Assembly (NCBI RefSeq): GCF_003286415.2
Contig: NZ_CP043450.1
Span: forward strand, 7,130,001 to 7,194,000
Reading direction: 5' to 3'
Length of the DNA stretch: 64,000 nucleotides
DNA from: Mucilaginibacter rubeus
GTDB taxonomy: Bacteria; Bacteroidota; Bacteroidia; Sphingobacteriales; Sphingobacteriaceae
Of the stretch, positions 44,782 to 52,989 are shown piece by piece (the first letter of the stretch is position 1; the number at the start of each line of letters is the position of its first letter). Under the pieces are notes generated by a model. It was not told the DNA's origin. It ran no database searches and saw only the letters and a list, made by a program, of their open reading frames with translations. Both the position numbers and the translations under genes were made by a program.

Positions 44782-44820
44782 GAGTTATCAACACTTATGT
44801 GTATGGGAGTTATTAACACT
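44782..44820. promoter_or_regulatory. Candidate operator upstream of nrdBA: two direct repeats
   Basis: GAGTTATCAACACT (44782-44795) and GAGTTATTAACACT (44807-44820) are 14-mers with one mismatch, spaced 25 nt apart and 47-85 nt upstream of the nrdB -7 box. The core TTATCAACA is one base from a DnaA box (TTATCCACA). The remainder of 44821-45027 holds nothing I can name. Confidence 0.4.
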
Positions 44821-45028
44821 AAAAATTAATGAACTTGAAAAGAGGGGGTTAAAATCACAGCTATAAATTAATGCCTTCGAAACTTGCAGATTACGATAAT
44901 TTAACATTGTAAATTACTTGACGTTTTACCGACAATTATTGCCAATTGTGAAATGCTTTTGCTGTGTGAAAGTATCAAAATTAAAATTGTAAAATAAATT
45001 GCACATCCTGTGAAAATGTGGAAAACAA

Positions 45029-45063
45029 ATACGCCCGTAAGTCATCAACTTACGGGCGTATTC
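45029..45063 (-). terminator. Terminator of msrB
   Basis: AATACGCCCGTAAGT pairs with ACTTACGGGCGTATT around a 4-5 nt loop. On the minus strand it is followed by TGTTTT, 16 nt past the msrB stop. Confidence 0.8.
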
Positions 45064-45079
45064 CTCAAAGTTTTACGAT

Positions 45080-45451
45080 TTATTTTACGTCCTCAAGCGG
45101 AACAAATTTCATCGATACCGAGTTCACGCAGTGGCGTGTGTTTTTCGGGGTCATGTACTCGCCTTCAAACACGTGGCCCAGGTGGGCTCCACAGTTCGCG
45201 CATAAGATTTCAACCCTCCGGCCATCCGCATCTACCTCACGGCGAACAGCTCCGGGAATTTCATCATCAAAGCTTGGCCAGCCGCAAAACGATTCAAATT
45301 TATCCTCCGAACGGTAAAGGGGCGCGTCGCAGCGTTTGCAAACGTATAAGCCCTGTGCCTTGTTGTTAAGCAACGAACCTGTAAACGGACGTTCGGTACC
45401 TTTGTATAATATTACCCTTTCTTCGTCGGGCGTTAATTGATTGTACTCCAT
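45080..45451 (-). CDS. msrB: Peptide-methionine (R)-S-oxide reductase
   Basis: MsrB repairs methionine-R-sulfoxide in proteins. The 123-residue cytoplasmic form has two zinc-binding CxxC motifs (CKRCDAP, CANCGAHLGHVF) and the catalytic Cys in RHCVNSVSMKF. The length matches single-domain MsrB. It appears monocistronic. Confidence 0.95.
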   Translation of the reverse strand: MEYNQLTPDEERVILYKGTERPFTGSLLNNKAQGLYVCKRCDAPLYRSEDKFESFCGWPSFDDEIPGAVRREVDADGRRVEILCANCGAHLGHVFEGEYMTPKNTRHCVNSVSMKFVPLEDVK

Positions 45452-45593
45452 ATATTTTGATTACTCCGATTGGTTTTAATTTCACCGGTTGATGAGCTCA
45501 ACCCGATGTTTTTATCTATATAAAGATACGACAATTTGGAGCGATATAATGTTTTACGAGTTGATGTTTACACTGGTTTGACGGGGATTTAAA

Positions 45594-45625
45594 TGTGCAG
45601 ATGTGCAAATTTCAGATGTGCGGAT
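45594..45625. repeat. AGATGTGCAAATTT repeat, short copy
   Basis: ATGTGCAGATGTGCAAATTT followed by CAGATGTGCGGATG is the same unit as at 13280-13495 and 29934-30188. Confidence 0.7.
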
Positions 45626-45696
45626 GAGGGAAGGTAATTATCGCTGCCGCTGGCTTTAAGATCATGGTTAATCATGGTTTCAGCCGACGTTATGGT

Positions 45697-46239
45697 TTAG
45701 TATCCTGTATCCAGTTTTTTCAATAAATCCAGCCCTTCATTCCAGTCGCCATAATTTGCTGATACATTGATATGGCCGGCGTCACCAATATTCACAACTT
45801 CGCTTCCCCAACTGTCTGCAAATAGGTGGGCCCGTTCCGGGGTTACGTAGAAATCGTTGTTACTAATCACTGTTATAGATTTGAATGGCAGTTTGCCTAA
45901 AGGCATCGGCGTAAAGCCACTTGTACCGGTTGGATAGCTATCTGCTTCGGTATCACTCGGTGCAACCAGGAATGCGCCCTTTATCCCGATATTGTATTGC
46001 CTGGCCCAATAAGCTATGGCGGCACAAGCCAGGCTGTGACCAACTAAAATTACGTTTGCCGGATCATAGCGTTTTACATAGTCGTTCAAAGTTTTTACCC
46101 AATCGCTGCAAACCGGGGTTTCCCAATCCTGTTGTTCAACACGGGTGAAATTGAACTGCTTTTCCCAAATGCTTTGCCAATGTTGAGGGCCAGAATTGCC
46201 CAATCCCGGATGTATAAGAATATCAGCGTTGAAAGTCAT
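45697..46239 (-). CDS. RBBP9/YdeN-family alpha/beta hydrolase
   Basis: This 180-residue serine hydrolase starts ADILIHPGLGNSGPQHWQSI (the family oxyanion region), has the nucleophile Ser in ILVGHSLACAA, Asp in the ISNNDFYVTPE loop and His in GDAGHINVSANYG. Members of the family are small soluble esterases of uncertain substrate. It is monocistronic and next to a repeat-rich gap. Confidence 0.88.
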   Translation of the reverse strand: MTFNADILIHPGLGNSGPQHWQSIWEKQFNFTRVEQQDWETPVCSDWVKTLNDYVKRYDPANVILVGHSLACAAIAYWARQYNIGIKGAFLVAPSDTEADSYPTGTSGFTPMPLGKLPFKSITVISNNDFYVTPERAHLFADSWGSEVVNIGDAGHINVSANYGDWNEGLDLLKKLDTGY

Positions 46240-46327
46240 AGTTTCGGTGAGATGTTAAATAGCCTAATAATTGAATGCTCAATATATGGATTTTTAAACA
46301 GTTGCCCGTAGTAGGCTAAAGGAGTTA

Positions 46328-46555
46328 AGCTCTCCCTTTAGAGGATAATAGCCCATCAAAAGACAGTCAGAAGTTTTTAAGAGTGCGGGCTGTGCGATTC
46401 CCTCCCCTGGGAGGGTGTAGGGAGGGGTTTCATCGACAGGCTTATTCACTAAATGACGTATAAACCCCTCCCTACCTACTCGCGATCCTAACGCACCCCT
46501 CCCAGGGGAGGGAATTGTCAACTCGTGGGCTATTACCCTTTAGGGGGCTGAGAGG
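46328..46555. repeat. Composite nested inverted repeat
   Basis: Inner arms ATTCCCTCCCCTGGGAGGGT (from 46398) and CACCCCTCCCAGGGGAGGGA (ending about 46512) enclose GGGAGGGGTTT/AAACCCCTCCC. Outer arms CTCTCCCTTTAGAGGATAAT (46332) and GGGCTATTACCCTTTAGGGG (46527) flank them. The outer right arm encodes the last residues and stop of the SRPBCC gene. Confidence 0.7.
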
Positions 46556-47003
46556 CTTCAGCAACTTGTTTGATCACTTCATTTCTTTTTAGCAACAACC
46601 TGGTCATGTAATTGGATAAAAACAGCCAGTTAGCTATATCTCCAACTATCCCGCCCGGCGATTCAAACGTAAAAATATCCCGCATCATGGTTTGGTTAAG
46701 GATGGGGTAAAAATAATGCTCATGCGTAAAACTTTTGAATACACCCTCAACCATGATATCCGTAAAATGATTGGGATATTCCATTTCGATAATTTTTGAG
46801 GTAAGCGTTTGCCATACACCGAAATGTTTTGCCCGCCAGGTAACGCTTTCGCCAAGTTCAATGAGGCCGCTTGTACGCCCGGCGATAGCTTGCTCGCCGG
46901 TGTGTTTGGTTGATTCTATATGTACATCGATATTACGGGCAATGTCAAATACTTTTTCAATGGGGGCATTAATATGGGTAGCAAGTAAGATTTGTGAAGG
47001 CAT
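46533..47003 (-). CDS. SRPBCC-family protein
   Basis: This 156-residue protein has the START/SRPBCC fold pattern: ILLATHINAPIEKVFDIARN at the N-terminus, GESVTWRAKHFGVWQTLTSK in the middle and a long C-terminal helix. Such proteins bind small hydrophobic molecules in a helix-grip cavity; the ligand is unknown. The C-terminus ASQPPKG and its TAA stop are encoded by a dispersed repeat arm (46527-46555), replacing whatever the original end was. Confidence 0.8.
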   Translation of the reverse strand: MPSQILLATHINAPIEKVFDIARNIDVHIESTKHTGEQAIAGRTSGLIELGESVTWRAKHFGVWQTLTSKIIEMEYPNHFTDIMVEGVFKSFTHEHYFYPILNQTMMRDIFTFESPGGIVGDIANWLFLSNYMTRLLLKRNEVIKQVAEASQPPKG

Positions 47004-47013
47004 AAGCTATAAC

Positions 47014-47041
47014 AAAAAAGGCTGTCGTTTAACGACAGCCT
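47014..47041 (-). terminator. Terminator of asnS
   Basis: On the minus strand AGGCTGTCGTT pairs with AACGACAGCCT around a minimal loop, followed by TTTTTTG, 64 nt past the asnS stop. Confidence 0.8.
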
Positions 47042-47104
47042 AAATATAGTGTTACGCTCGTGTAATAATCAGCGTAATCATCAAAATCAAAAAATAATCA
47101 ACGG

Positions 47105-48541
47105 TTAAAATTCCGCGTTTTTAGGGAACCTTGGGAATGGGATCACATCACGGATGTTGCCCATGCCGGTAACAAACAGCACCAACCGCTCAAATCCTAA
47201 ACCGAAGCCTGCATGCGGACAAGAACCGAAGCGGCGGGTGTCCAGGTACCACCAAAGTTCTTCGGTAGGGATGCCCATTTCGTTCATGCGTTGCTCCAGT
47301 TTGTCTAAACGCTCTTCACGCTGAGAACCACCAACAATTTCGCCGATACCCGGGAACAGGATGTCCATGGCGCGTACGGTTTTACCGTCATCGTTCTGGC
47401 GCATATAAAACGCTTTGATCTCCTTCGGGTAATCTGTCAGGATCACCGGTTTTTTGAAGTGTTTCTCAACCAGGTAACGCTCATGCTCGCTCTGCAAATC
47501 GGTACCCCAGCCTTCAATAGGGTAAACAAACTTTTTCTTTTTGTTTGGGGTTGATTCCTTCAGGATGTCGATAGCCTCGGTATAAGTAAGGCGCTCGAAA
47601 TTGTGATTTAAGCAAAACTGCAGTTTTTCAAGCAGTGTCATTTCTGAGCGCTCGTTTTGCGGTTTGGTTTTTTCTTCCTCGGTTAAACGCTGGGTTAAAA
47701 ACTCAATATCATCGGCATTTTTATCCAACGCGTATTTGATCACGTATTTCAGCATGTCCTCAGCAAGGTCCATGTTGTCAACCAGATCGTTAAACGCAAC
47801 TTCTGGCTCAATCATCCAAAACTCGGCAAGGTGACGGGTTGTGTTTGAATTTTCGGCACGGAAAGTTGGGCCGAAGGTATAAATATCGCTCAGGGCCATA
47901 GCGCCAAGCTCACCTTCCAGCTGACCGGACACGGTTAAGTTAGTGGCGCGACCAAAAAAATCCTGTTTGAAATCGATCTCCCCGGTTTCGGTTTTCGGGA
48001 TGTTATCCAGGTCAAAGTTGGTAACGTGGAATGTTTCACCGGCACCTTCCGCGTCTGAAGCGGTTATTACAGGTGTATGCAGGTAAACAAACCCGCGCTC
48101 CTGGAAAAACTGGTGCACCGCGAATGCCAGACTGTTACGCACCCTGAAAATGGCGCCAAAAGTGCTGGTGCGGAAACGCAGGTGAGCATGTTCGCGCAAA
48201 AACTCCAGGCTATGTTTTTTGGGTTGGATAGGATATTTTTCAGGATCGCTATCGCCTAAAATTTCAATGTCGCTTGCTACAACCTCAACAGTTTGGCCTT
48301 TACCTAAAGAGGCAATCAGTTTACCCTGAACGCTTAACGCGGCACCAACGGTAATGCGTTTAAGCAAAGCCGGGTCGGTGTTTTCAAAATCGACAACTAT
48401 CTGGATATTATTATTAGTTGAGCCATCATTCAAAGCAATAAAACGATTTGAACGGAATGCACGCACCCATCCTTTAACTGTTACATCAATTTCGGTTTGC
48501 TGGCTTTGCAGCAATGCTTTGATCTTAGTTCGCTGACTCAT
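47105..48541 (-). CDS. asnS: Asparaginyl-tRNA synthetase
   Basis: This class II synthetase charges tRNA-Asn. The 478-residue protein has an N-terminal OB-fold anticodon-binding domain (about 15-110: VTVKGWVRAFRSNRFIAL), motif 2 with FRAENSNTTRHLAEFWMIEPE and motif 3 with GFGLGFERLV near residue 450. The Asn-type spacing, without the Asp insert, supports AsnS over AspS. Its upstream region is a 120-bp tandem duplication containing the promoter. Confidence 0.96.
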   Translation of the reverse strand: MSQRTKIKALLQSQQTEIDVTVKGWVRAFRSNRFIALNDGSTNNNIQIVVDFENTDPALLKRITVGAALSVQGKLIASLGKGQTVEVVASDIEILGDSDPEKYPIQPKKHSLEFLREHAHLRFRTSTFGAIFRVRNSLAFAVHQFFQERGFVYLHTPVITASDAEGAGETFHVTNFDLDNIPKTETGEIDFKQDFFGRATNLTVSGQLEGELGAMALSDIYTFGPTFRAENSNTTRHLAEFWMIEPEVAFNDLVDNMDLAEDMLKYVIKYALDKNADDIEFLTQRLTEEEKTKPQNERSEMTLLEKLQFCLNHNFERLTYTEAIDILKESTPNKKKKFVYPIEGWGTDLQSEHERYLVEKHFKKPVILTDYPKEIKAFYMRQNDDGKTVRAMDILFPGIGEIVGGSQREERLDKLEQRMNEMGIPTEELWWYLDTRRFGSCPHAGFGLGFERLVLFVTGMGNIRDVIPFPRFPKNAEF

Positions 48542-48543
48542 AA

Positions 48544-48780
48544 ATTGTAATTCTGTATAAAACTGTATAATTTTTAGAGTCGCAAAAATACAATTAATTA
48601 TTAAAGCTTACTTTGAAACATCAGCTAAAAAACACGGTGCCGGGCGGTGGTGAAAATGTGCCGATTGTAATTCTGTATAAAACTGTATAATTTTTAGAGG
48701 TGCAAAATGCAATTAATTATCAAAGCTTACTTTGAAACATCAGCTAAAAAACACAGTGCCGGGCAGTGGTAAAAAAAGGC
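48544..48780. repeat. Tandem 120-bp duplication upstream of asnS
   Basis: Copy 1 (48544-48663) and copy 2 (48664-48780) start with an identical 36-nt stretch (ATTGTAATTCTGTATAAAAC...). They continue with near-identical AATTAATTAT and AAAGCTTACTTTGAAACATC segments. Differences are few: a short change near the -7 box and scattered substitutions. Confidence 0.9.
48583..48590 (-). promoter_or_regulatory. -7 box TATTTTTG for asnS in duplication copy 1
   Basis: This is an exact TAnnTTTG match on the minus strand, 41 nt before the ATG at 48541. The corresponding site in copy 2 (48703-48710) reads GCATTTTG and is degraded. Confidence 0.55.
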
Positions 48781-48875
48781 AAATGACTAAAGGAAGGGGA
48801 GAAGAAAGAAAAAGATGTGCGGGGGAAACACAGCCGGGAACACAGCACGTTCCCGGCTATTTCTTTTTCTGAAGC

Positions 48876-49085
48876 TTAGTTGCTTGATACCATAATGGTG
48901 TCACGACGTAAGCTTGGAGTCGCCTTGCTGCCAACCATAATTGTGTCTTTGCCTTTATTCAATGACTGATTAAGGATGCTTTTTTTAGCAGTAGCACTGT
49001 CTTGTGCAGGCGCTACGCCATTTTTCTGACAGCCAGCCAGTAACATGAATGATACTGAGGCGATTAATAATAGAGCTTTTTTCAT
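48876..49085 (-). CDS. Small lipoprotein with DTIMV repeats
   Basis: This 69-residue precursor has a lipobox Cys at position 19 (LLAGC). The mature peptide has two copies of a DTIMV-S motif (KDTIMVGSKATPSLRRDTIMVSS). I recognise no family. It could be a surface-tethered peptide; it sits alone, with the asnS upstream duplication on its 5' side in window coordinates. Confidence 0.65.
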   Translation of the reverse strand: MKKALLLIASVSFMLLAGCQKNGVAPAQDSATAKKSILNQSLNKGKDTIMVGSKATPSLRRDTIMVSSN

Positions 49086-49143
49086 AAAACAAATTTACAA
49101 CTAATACGAATGATAAGTAAGCTAAGTTACAGTAATACAAAAG

Positions 49144-49635
49144 TTAATATTTGAATGTGACTTTAAACTTACCTTCGCTAAAGGATACCTTATCCTGATG
49201 GCTTTCAGGTGTGATATCACTCACTTTCAGGAACCTTAGCTCAAAAAATCCCTGTAGTATTTTATTGGTTTGATTATATGAAATTATAGTTATTGAACTA
49301 AGGTGAGTTGGATCGGCAACGTATTTAGCGGTTAACGTACCTGATTTTTTAATTTGGTAATAATTTTCGTTTGCCTTGAGCGTGTAATAGCCAACACCAT
49401 CAAATACAAACTTAAAACCAACCTCTTCTTCCTCGCCTGAAGTGTTGCTTTTGGCCGATACGGTAATGGTATCTCCCAATGTATTTGAACCTGCCGGGAC
49501 AGCCTCCCATGCCATATTGTTTTTTTGTGCAAGCATAAAATCAGGTGTAACGGGAATGACGCAGCAATCTTTCTTTTTACATGCCGAAACAAGCAGGGCC
49601 ACGGCCATGGCTAACATAAACCAGTGATTTTTCAT
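49144..49635 (-). CDS. Lipoprotein, DUF6252-like
   Basis: This 163-residue protein has a lipobox Cys at position 19 (LLVSAC) followed by KKKDCC. The mature part is an all-beta domain with YTLKANENYYQIKKSGT and a final LQGFFELRF ... SFSEGKFKVTFKY pattern that resembles the DUF6252 lipoproteins of Bacteroidota; the match is from memory of the motif only. Function unknown. Confidence 0.7.
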   Translation of the reverse strand: MKNHWFMLAMAVALLVSACKKKDCCVIPVTPDFMLAQKNNMAWEAVPAGSNTLGDTITVSAKSNTSGEEEEVGFKFVFDGVGYYTLKANENYYQIKKSGTLTAKYVADPTHLSSITIISYNQTNKILQGFFELRFLKVSDITPESHQDKVSFSEGKFKVTFKY

Positions 49636-49748
49636 TGCTTTGCTGATGATAGGTTAACTAATTGTACGGGAGATATAAAGATATTTAAAAATAGGGGCAT
49701 ATTATACAGGCAATCAGTAAGTTTGCCCCTCATTTAAATTTACTGCCT

Positions 49749-50618
49749 ATGAACCCCAGGTTAAGTCTCGTTATTGGCATTTTATGTATCTCTTTCTCGC
49801 CGATATTTGTAAAGCTTGCCGGGGTATCACCTATCGGTTCGGCGTTTTACAGGGTGTTTGTAGCCTGGATATGCCTTGCGCCTTTTTGTGTAATTAAAAA
49901 GAAACTTAAAGTAGATAAAAAGCAGGTGCTTATATCGATAGCCGCGGGAATGGTTTTTGCCATGGACGTGGCTGTTTGGAATATCTCCTTGTTAAAAATC
50001 AGTGCCACAGTATCTACATTGCTTGCCAATCTTGCCCCGGTTTGGGTTGGATTGATGAGTTTCCTGTTTTTAAGAAAACGTTCGGGCCTGTTATTCTGGA
50101 TAGGCACACTCATTGCAATTACCGGTATGGTGATATTGGTAGGTTATGAACATATATTGCACATGGAACTAAACGCGGGTATATTATTAGCTATACTGGC
50201 CAGCTTTTTTTATGCTACTTATATCATGATCACCAAAAACATAATGGCGGGTATTGATGTGTTTAGCTTTATGTTTTACAGCATGCTTAGCGCCAGTATT
50301 TTTTTACTGGTGATAAATGGATATATGCATAATGACATTATTCATCTTTCATTAAAAGTATGGCTGTGTTTTGTTGGCATGGGGCTGATTTGCCAGTTAG
50401 CGGGCTGGCTCACTATTAATTATTCATTACGCTACCTCGAATCAACCAAGGTATCTATCGCGTTGTTAAGTCAAACGGTTTTTGCGGGCTTGCTGGCCGC
50501 ATTTTTATTGAAGGAGCGTTTAGGTTTTAACGAGATCATTGGTAGCGCCATTGTTTTAGGTGGCATAGCCGTAACTTTTTTAAAGCCACGTAATCAGGCA
50601 AATAAAATAGTATCTTGA
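49749..50618 (+). CDS. EamA/DMT-family permease
   Basis: This 289-residue inner-membrane protein has ten predicted helices built from two EamA repeats (about 8-135 and 148-280). Repeat signatures are FSPIFVKLAGVSPIGSAFYR and AFLLKERLGFNEIIGSAIVLGGI. Family members export amino acids, nucleosides or other metabolites; the substrate is not deducible. It is divergent from the lipoprotein gene and upstream of dnaG. Confidence 0.88.
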   Translation: MNPRLSLVIGILCISFSPIFVKLAGVSPIGSAFYRVFVAWICLAPFCVIKKKLKVDKKQVLISIAAGMVFAMDVAVWNISLLKISATVSTLLANLAPVWVGLMSFLFLRKRSGLLFWIGTLIAITGMVILVGYEHILHMELNAGILLAILASFFYATYIMITKNIMAGIDVFSFMFYSMLSASIFLLVINGYMHNDIIHLSLKVWLCFVGMGLICQLAGWLTINYSLRYLESTKVSIALLSQTVFAGLLAAFLLKERLGFNEIIGSAIVLGGIAVTFLKPRNQANKIVS

Positions 50619-50649
50619 CGATTGTTAATTATCCAATTACGATTTGCCC

Positions 50650-50657
50650 TACATTTG
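50650..50657 (+). promoter_or_regulatory. -7 box TACATTTG for dnaG
   Basis: This is an exact TAnnTTTG match 12 nt before the dnaG ATG, so the leader is very short. Confidence 0.55.
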
Positions 50658-50669
50658 CATTTTTAACGC

Positions 50670-52616
50670 ATGATTCAAAAATCCACTATCGACCGTATTA
50701 TGGAAGCCACCGACATTGTGGAGGTGATAGGGGAATTTGTGCAGTTAAAAAAACGTGGCGCCAACTATGTAGGTCTTTCGCCTTTTGCCAATGAACGTAC
50801 CCCATCGTTCACGGTGTCACCAGCAAAGGGCATTTTCAAAGATTTCTCGACAGGTAAAGGTGGCTCGGCAGTTACATTTTTGATGGAGCTGGAAAAGTTT
50901 AGCTATCCCGAAGCCCTGAAGTGGCTGGCCAAAAAATATGGCATCGAGGTAGAAGAAACTGTTGAAGCGCCCGAAAACCGTGAGGAAGAACTTCGCCGGG
51001 AAAGTTTGATGATCGTATCGGCTTTTGCCGCTAAGTTTTTCCATGAAACCATGCTGGAAACCGAAGAGGGGCAAAGCATTGGTTTGAGTTATTTTAAAGA
51101 ACGCGGCTTTACTGCCGAAACCATAAAGAAATTTGAGTTGGGCTACTCGCCCGATCAATGGGAAGCCTTTACCGGCAAAGCTTTACGCGAGGGTTATAAA
51201 GAACCGTTTCTGGTTGAAAGCGGCCTCTCTGTAAAGCGGGATAACGGTGCTTTGTATGACAGGTATCGTGGTCGGGTAATGTTCCCGATTCACAGTTTTA
51301 CGGGCCGGGTAATTGGTTTTGGCGGTCGTACGCTCAAAAAAGATAAAAACGTAGCCAAATACGTTAACTCGCCCGAATCCGAGATCTACCATAAATCAAA
51401 CGTACTTTACGGGCTTTACTTTGCTAAAAAAGCCATCCGCGAGCAGGATAACTGCTACCTGGTAGAAGGTTATGCCGACGTACTTTCGGTACACCAGGCG
51501 GGGGTTGAAAACGTGGTGGCCTCCTCAGGTACATCACTTACAACCGAACAGATTAAGCTTATTGCCCGTTTTACCAAAAACATCACCATATTATATGACG
51601 GTGATGCTGCCGGGATCAAAGCCTCGTTACGTGGTTTGGATATGATCCTGGAAGAAGGCCTTAATGTAAAGGTTGTATTGTTCCCTGATGGGCACGACCC
51701 CGACTCGTTTGTGCAGTCTAAAGGGTCAAGTGCTTTCAAAAAACACATCGAGGAAAATAAAAAGGATTTCATCCTGTACAAAACCCAGATCCTGCTTAAA
51801 GAGGTTGCAAATGATCCTATAAAGAAAGCCGACGTAATTCGCGAGGTGGTTGAAAGTATCGCTAAGATCCCGGATAGCATCAAGGCATCGGTATTTATAA
51901 AAGAGTGTAGTGGTTTATTACAGATAGATGAGCGTGCCCTTTTATCCGAGCTTAATAAAATGCGCGCGGCTAAAGCCAAAAAGGAGGAGCAGCAAAGGCA
52001 GCAGCAAAATAACAGGTTTGCGGAAATGCCCGACGAGCCTCATTTTTTTGACGAACCTGTTGAACTGGAAGCTCCGGCTGTTGCTAAGGATGATGCTTTT
52101 CAGGAAAAGGAAATTGTGCGTTTGTTGCTACATTATGGCGGCCGCATGATTGACTGGGACGGCATTGCAAACACCTACATCGGCCCTTTCATTATAGCCG
52201 AGTTAAGCGATGTTGCTTTTGAGCATCAGGTTTGTAAGCAAATTACAGAAATTTATCGCCGCGAAGTTGAAAACGGCGTGTTGCCTGATGATAACTATTT
52301 TATTCATCATAAAGATAAAGGCATTGTTGATTTAACCATCAATATGCTGGCCAGCAAATATTCGCTCAGCGAAAATTGGTACGAAATGCATAGGATTACC
52401 GTGAATGATGAGCAGGTGAATATGAAAGCCACTATCCTCGGTGCTATTTTTCACCTCAAAAAGCATAAGGTGGGCAAGATGCTGGAAGACCTACGCTCGC
52501 AGCTTCAAAAAGCCGACAATGAGGCCGACCAGGAAATACTGCTTAACCAGTATATGCGCATGAAAAAAGTGGAAAAATCCATATCCGACTTTTTGGGCTC
52601 CGTAATCATCAAATAA
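50670..52616 (+). CDS. dnaG: DNA primase lacking CHC2 zinc ligands
   Basis: DnaG makes RNA primers for lagging-strand synthesis. The 648-residue protein has the N-terminal CHC2-like domain (about 1-100), the TOPRIM core (EGYADVLSVHQAG and LYDGDAAGIKA hold the metal-binding acidic residues) and a C-terminal helicase-interaction region. The zinc finger fold is recognisable (SPFANERTPSFTV ... FKDFSTGKGG), but the four ligands C-H-C-C are replaced by Ser37, Ala40, Asp58 and Thr61. The start is ATG with a -7 box 12 nt upstream. The stop overlaps the yraN start. Confidence 0.94.
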   Translation: MIQKSTIDRIMEATDIVEVIGEFVQLKKRGANYVGLSPFANERTPSFTVSPAKGIFKDFSTGKGGSAVTFLMELEKFSYPEALKWLAKKYGIEVEETVEAPENREEELRRESLMIVSAFAAKFFHETMLETEEGQSIGLSYFKERGFTAETIKKFELGYSPDQWEAFTGKALREGYKEPFLVESGLSVKRDNGALYDRYRGRVMFPIHSFTGRVIGFGGRTLKKDKNVAKYVNSPESEIYHKSNVLYGLYFAKKAIREQDNCYLVEGYADVLSVHQAGVENVVASSGTSLTTEQIKLIARFTKNITILYDGDAAGIKASLRGLDMILEEGLNVKVVLFPDGHDPDSFVQSKGSSAFKKHIEENKKDFILYKTQILLKEVANDPIKKADVIREVVESIAKIPDSIKASVFIKECSGLLQIDERALLSELNKMRAAKAKKEEQQRQQQNNRFAEMPDEPHFFDEPVELEAPAVAKDDAFQEKEIVRLLLHYGGRMIDWDGIANTYIGPFIIAELSDVAFEHQVCKQITEIYRREVENGVLPDDNYFIHHKDKGIVDLTINMLASKYSLSENWYEMHRITVNDEQVNMKATILGAIFHLKKHKVGKMLEDLRSQLQKADNEADQEILLNQYMRMKKVEKSISDFLGSVIIK

Positions 52617-52984
52617 TGGCTCAACACCTTGAACTTGGCCGCACCGGCGAAGCATTAGCCAAAACCCACCTCGAAAAAGCAGGCTACGAAATCCTGGACG
52701 AAAACTGGACTTACGGAAAAGCCGAAATAGATATTATTGCTTATAAAGACAAGGTTATTATATTTACCGAAGTAAAAACCCGCACGGGCAATGGTTTTGG
52801 CGAACCTGAAGATTTTGTTGATAACCGTAAACAAAAGCTCCTGGCCGAAGCTGCCGATGAATATATCTACCTCATGAACCACCAGGGTGAAGTGCGGTTT
52901 GATATCATTGCCATTTTGTTTGACCGTAGCGGAAATTATATACTAAACCATATAGAAGATGCGTTTTGGCCTTCGGCCACATAA
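52616..52984 (+). CDS. yraN: YraN-family (UPF0102) endonuclease-like protein
   Basis: This 122-residue protein has the restriction-endonuclease-like fold of UPF0102: GRTGEALAKTHLEKAGYEIL at the N-terminus, then the catalytic-type E-(x)n-D-(x)n-ExK set in YGKAEIDIIAYKDKVIIFTEVKTR. The family's biological role is not settled. Its ATG overlaps the dnaG stop (ATAATGG), which indicates translational coupling. Confidence 0.93.
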   Translation: MAQHLELGRTGEALAKTHLEKAGYEILDENWTYGKAEIDIIAYKDKVIIFTEVKTRTGNGFGEPEDFVDNRKQKLLAEAADEYIYLMNHQGEVRFDIIAILFDRSGNYILNHIEDAFWPSAT

Positions 52985-52989
52985 CACTT

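Noticed and set aside
44782..45025. Possible chromosomal origin from several TTATCAACA-like sites.
   Set aside because: Only near-matches, few in number, and no dnaA or AT-rich unwinding element beside them; a role in nrd control is simpler.
45010..45369. Overlapping plus-strand ORFs opposite msrB.
   Set aside because: They are shadows of msrB; the minus-strand reading has full MsrB motifs.
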